From: Nemertoderma westbladi
Lineage: Eukaryota > Xenacoelomorpha > Nemertodermatida > Nemertodermatidae
Length of the DNA stretch: 40,709 nt
Reading direction: 5' to 3'
Assembly: GCA_032718475.1 (NCBI GenBank)
Contig: JAUCBJ010002127.1
Location: 1 to 40,709 of the forward strand
Both the position numbers and the translations under genes were made by a program. Each line of letters begins with the position of its first letter. The first letter of the stretch is position 1. Positions 40,611-40,709 of this stretch are shown here, piece after piece. The notes below the pieces were generated by a model, which made no database searches, had not been told where the DNA came from, and saw only the letters and a list, made by a program, of their open reading frames with translations.

Positions 40611-40709
40611 GGTCTTTATCTTTTTTTAGAGTCATCTAGATTATTTTGCCGAACTACTAACCTAGCAATAAACTTTGGCCTACATTCGATAAAGGCCTTG
40701 ACCTTCATA
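40611..40709. other. Upstream flank of the RhoGAP gene
   Basis: Short AT-rich flank cut by the window end. It contains the in-frame stop that supports the chosen start. No promoter element is recognised. Confidence 0.4.

Overview
This is a stretch of animal nuclear genome. It has split genes with GT-AG introns, metazoan gene families, large AT-rich intergenic spaces and a dense load of transposable elements. No bacterial operon, ribosome-binding site or CRISPR is present. The species cannot be fixed. Frequent TAGGCCTA and ACTGTA words, poly-C runs and pearl/Helentron-like elements suggest a marine invertebrate, but that is inference.

Three host genes can be supported. (1) 5305-7580, minus: a two-exon, 643-residue nuclear zinc-finger protein of the AKAP8 (AKAP95)/ZNF326 family. 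(2) 26951-34761, plus: a three-exon, 743-residue kinesin-3 motor closest to KIF14. Its second intron is almost filled by a 4.8-kb minisatellite whose unit copies the exon-2/intron-2 splice junction. (3) 38964-40610, minus: a single-exon, 548-residue BAR-PH-RhoGAP protein of the GRAF/oligophrenin type without SH3.

The middle (about 13.8-24.8 kb, minus) is a decayed Bel/Pao LTR-retrotransposon. It carries gag, protease, reverse transcriptase, RNase H and integrase, broken by three in-frame stops and two frameshifts. A further unrecognised gene of about 594 codons lies on the same strand beyond integrase. Seven copies of an 18-bp near-palindrome are scattered through this block, in all three reading frames. 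A nearly identical 127/140-bp direct repeat flanks the block and may be what is left of its LTRs.

Other mobile DNA: four 3' ends of one LINE family (2.5, 3.0-4.0, 25.8-26.3 and 35.1-35.8 kb); two pearl/HINE-like elements with subterminal inverted repeats (1.05-1.31 and 36.15-37.43 kb); a foldback element with about 460-bp arms and a tRNA-derived SINE in its loop (37.65-38.86 kb); a small palindromic family at 9-10.3 kb; and a dispersed repeat at both 1-165 and 9.66-9.83 kb. The rest is intergenic sequence in which I see no gene.

The host genes show no sign of working together. The clearest unusual signals are the splice-donor-derived minisatellite and the dispersed palindrome family of the retroelement.
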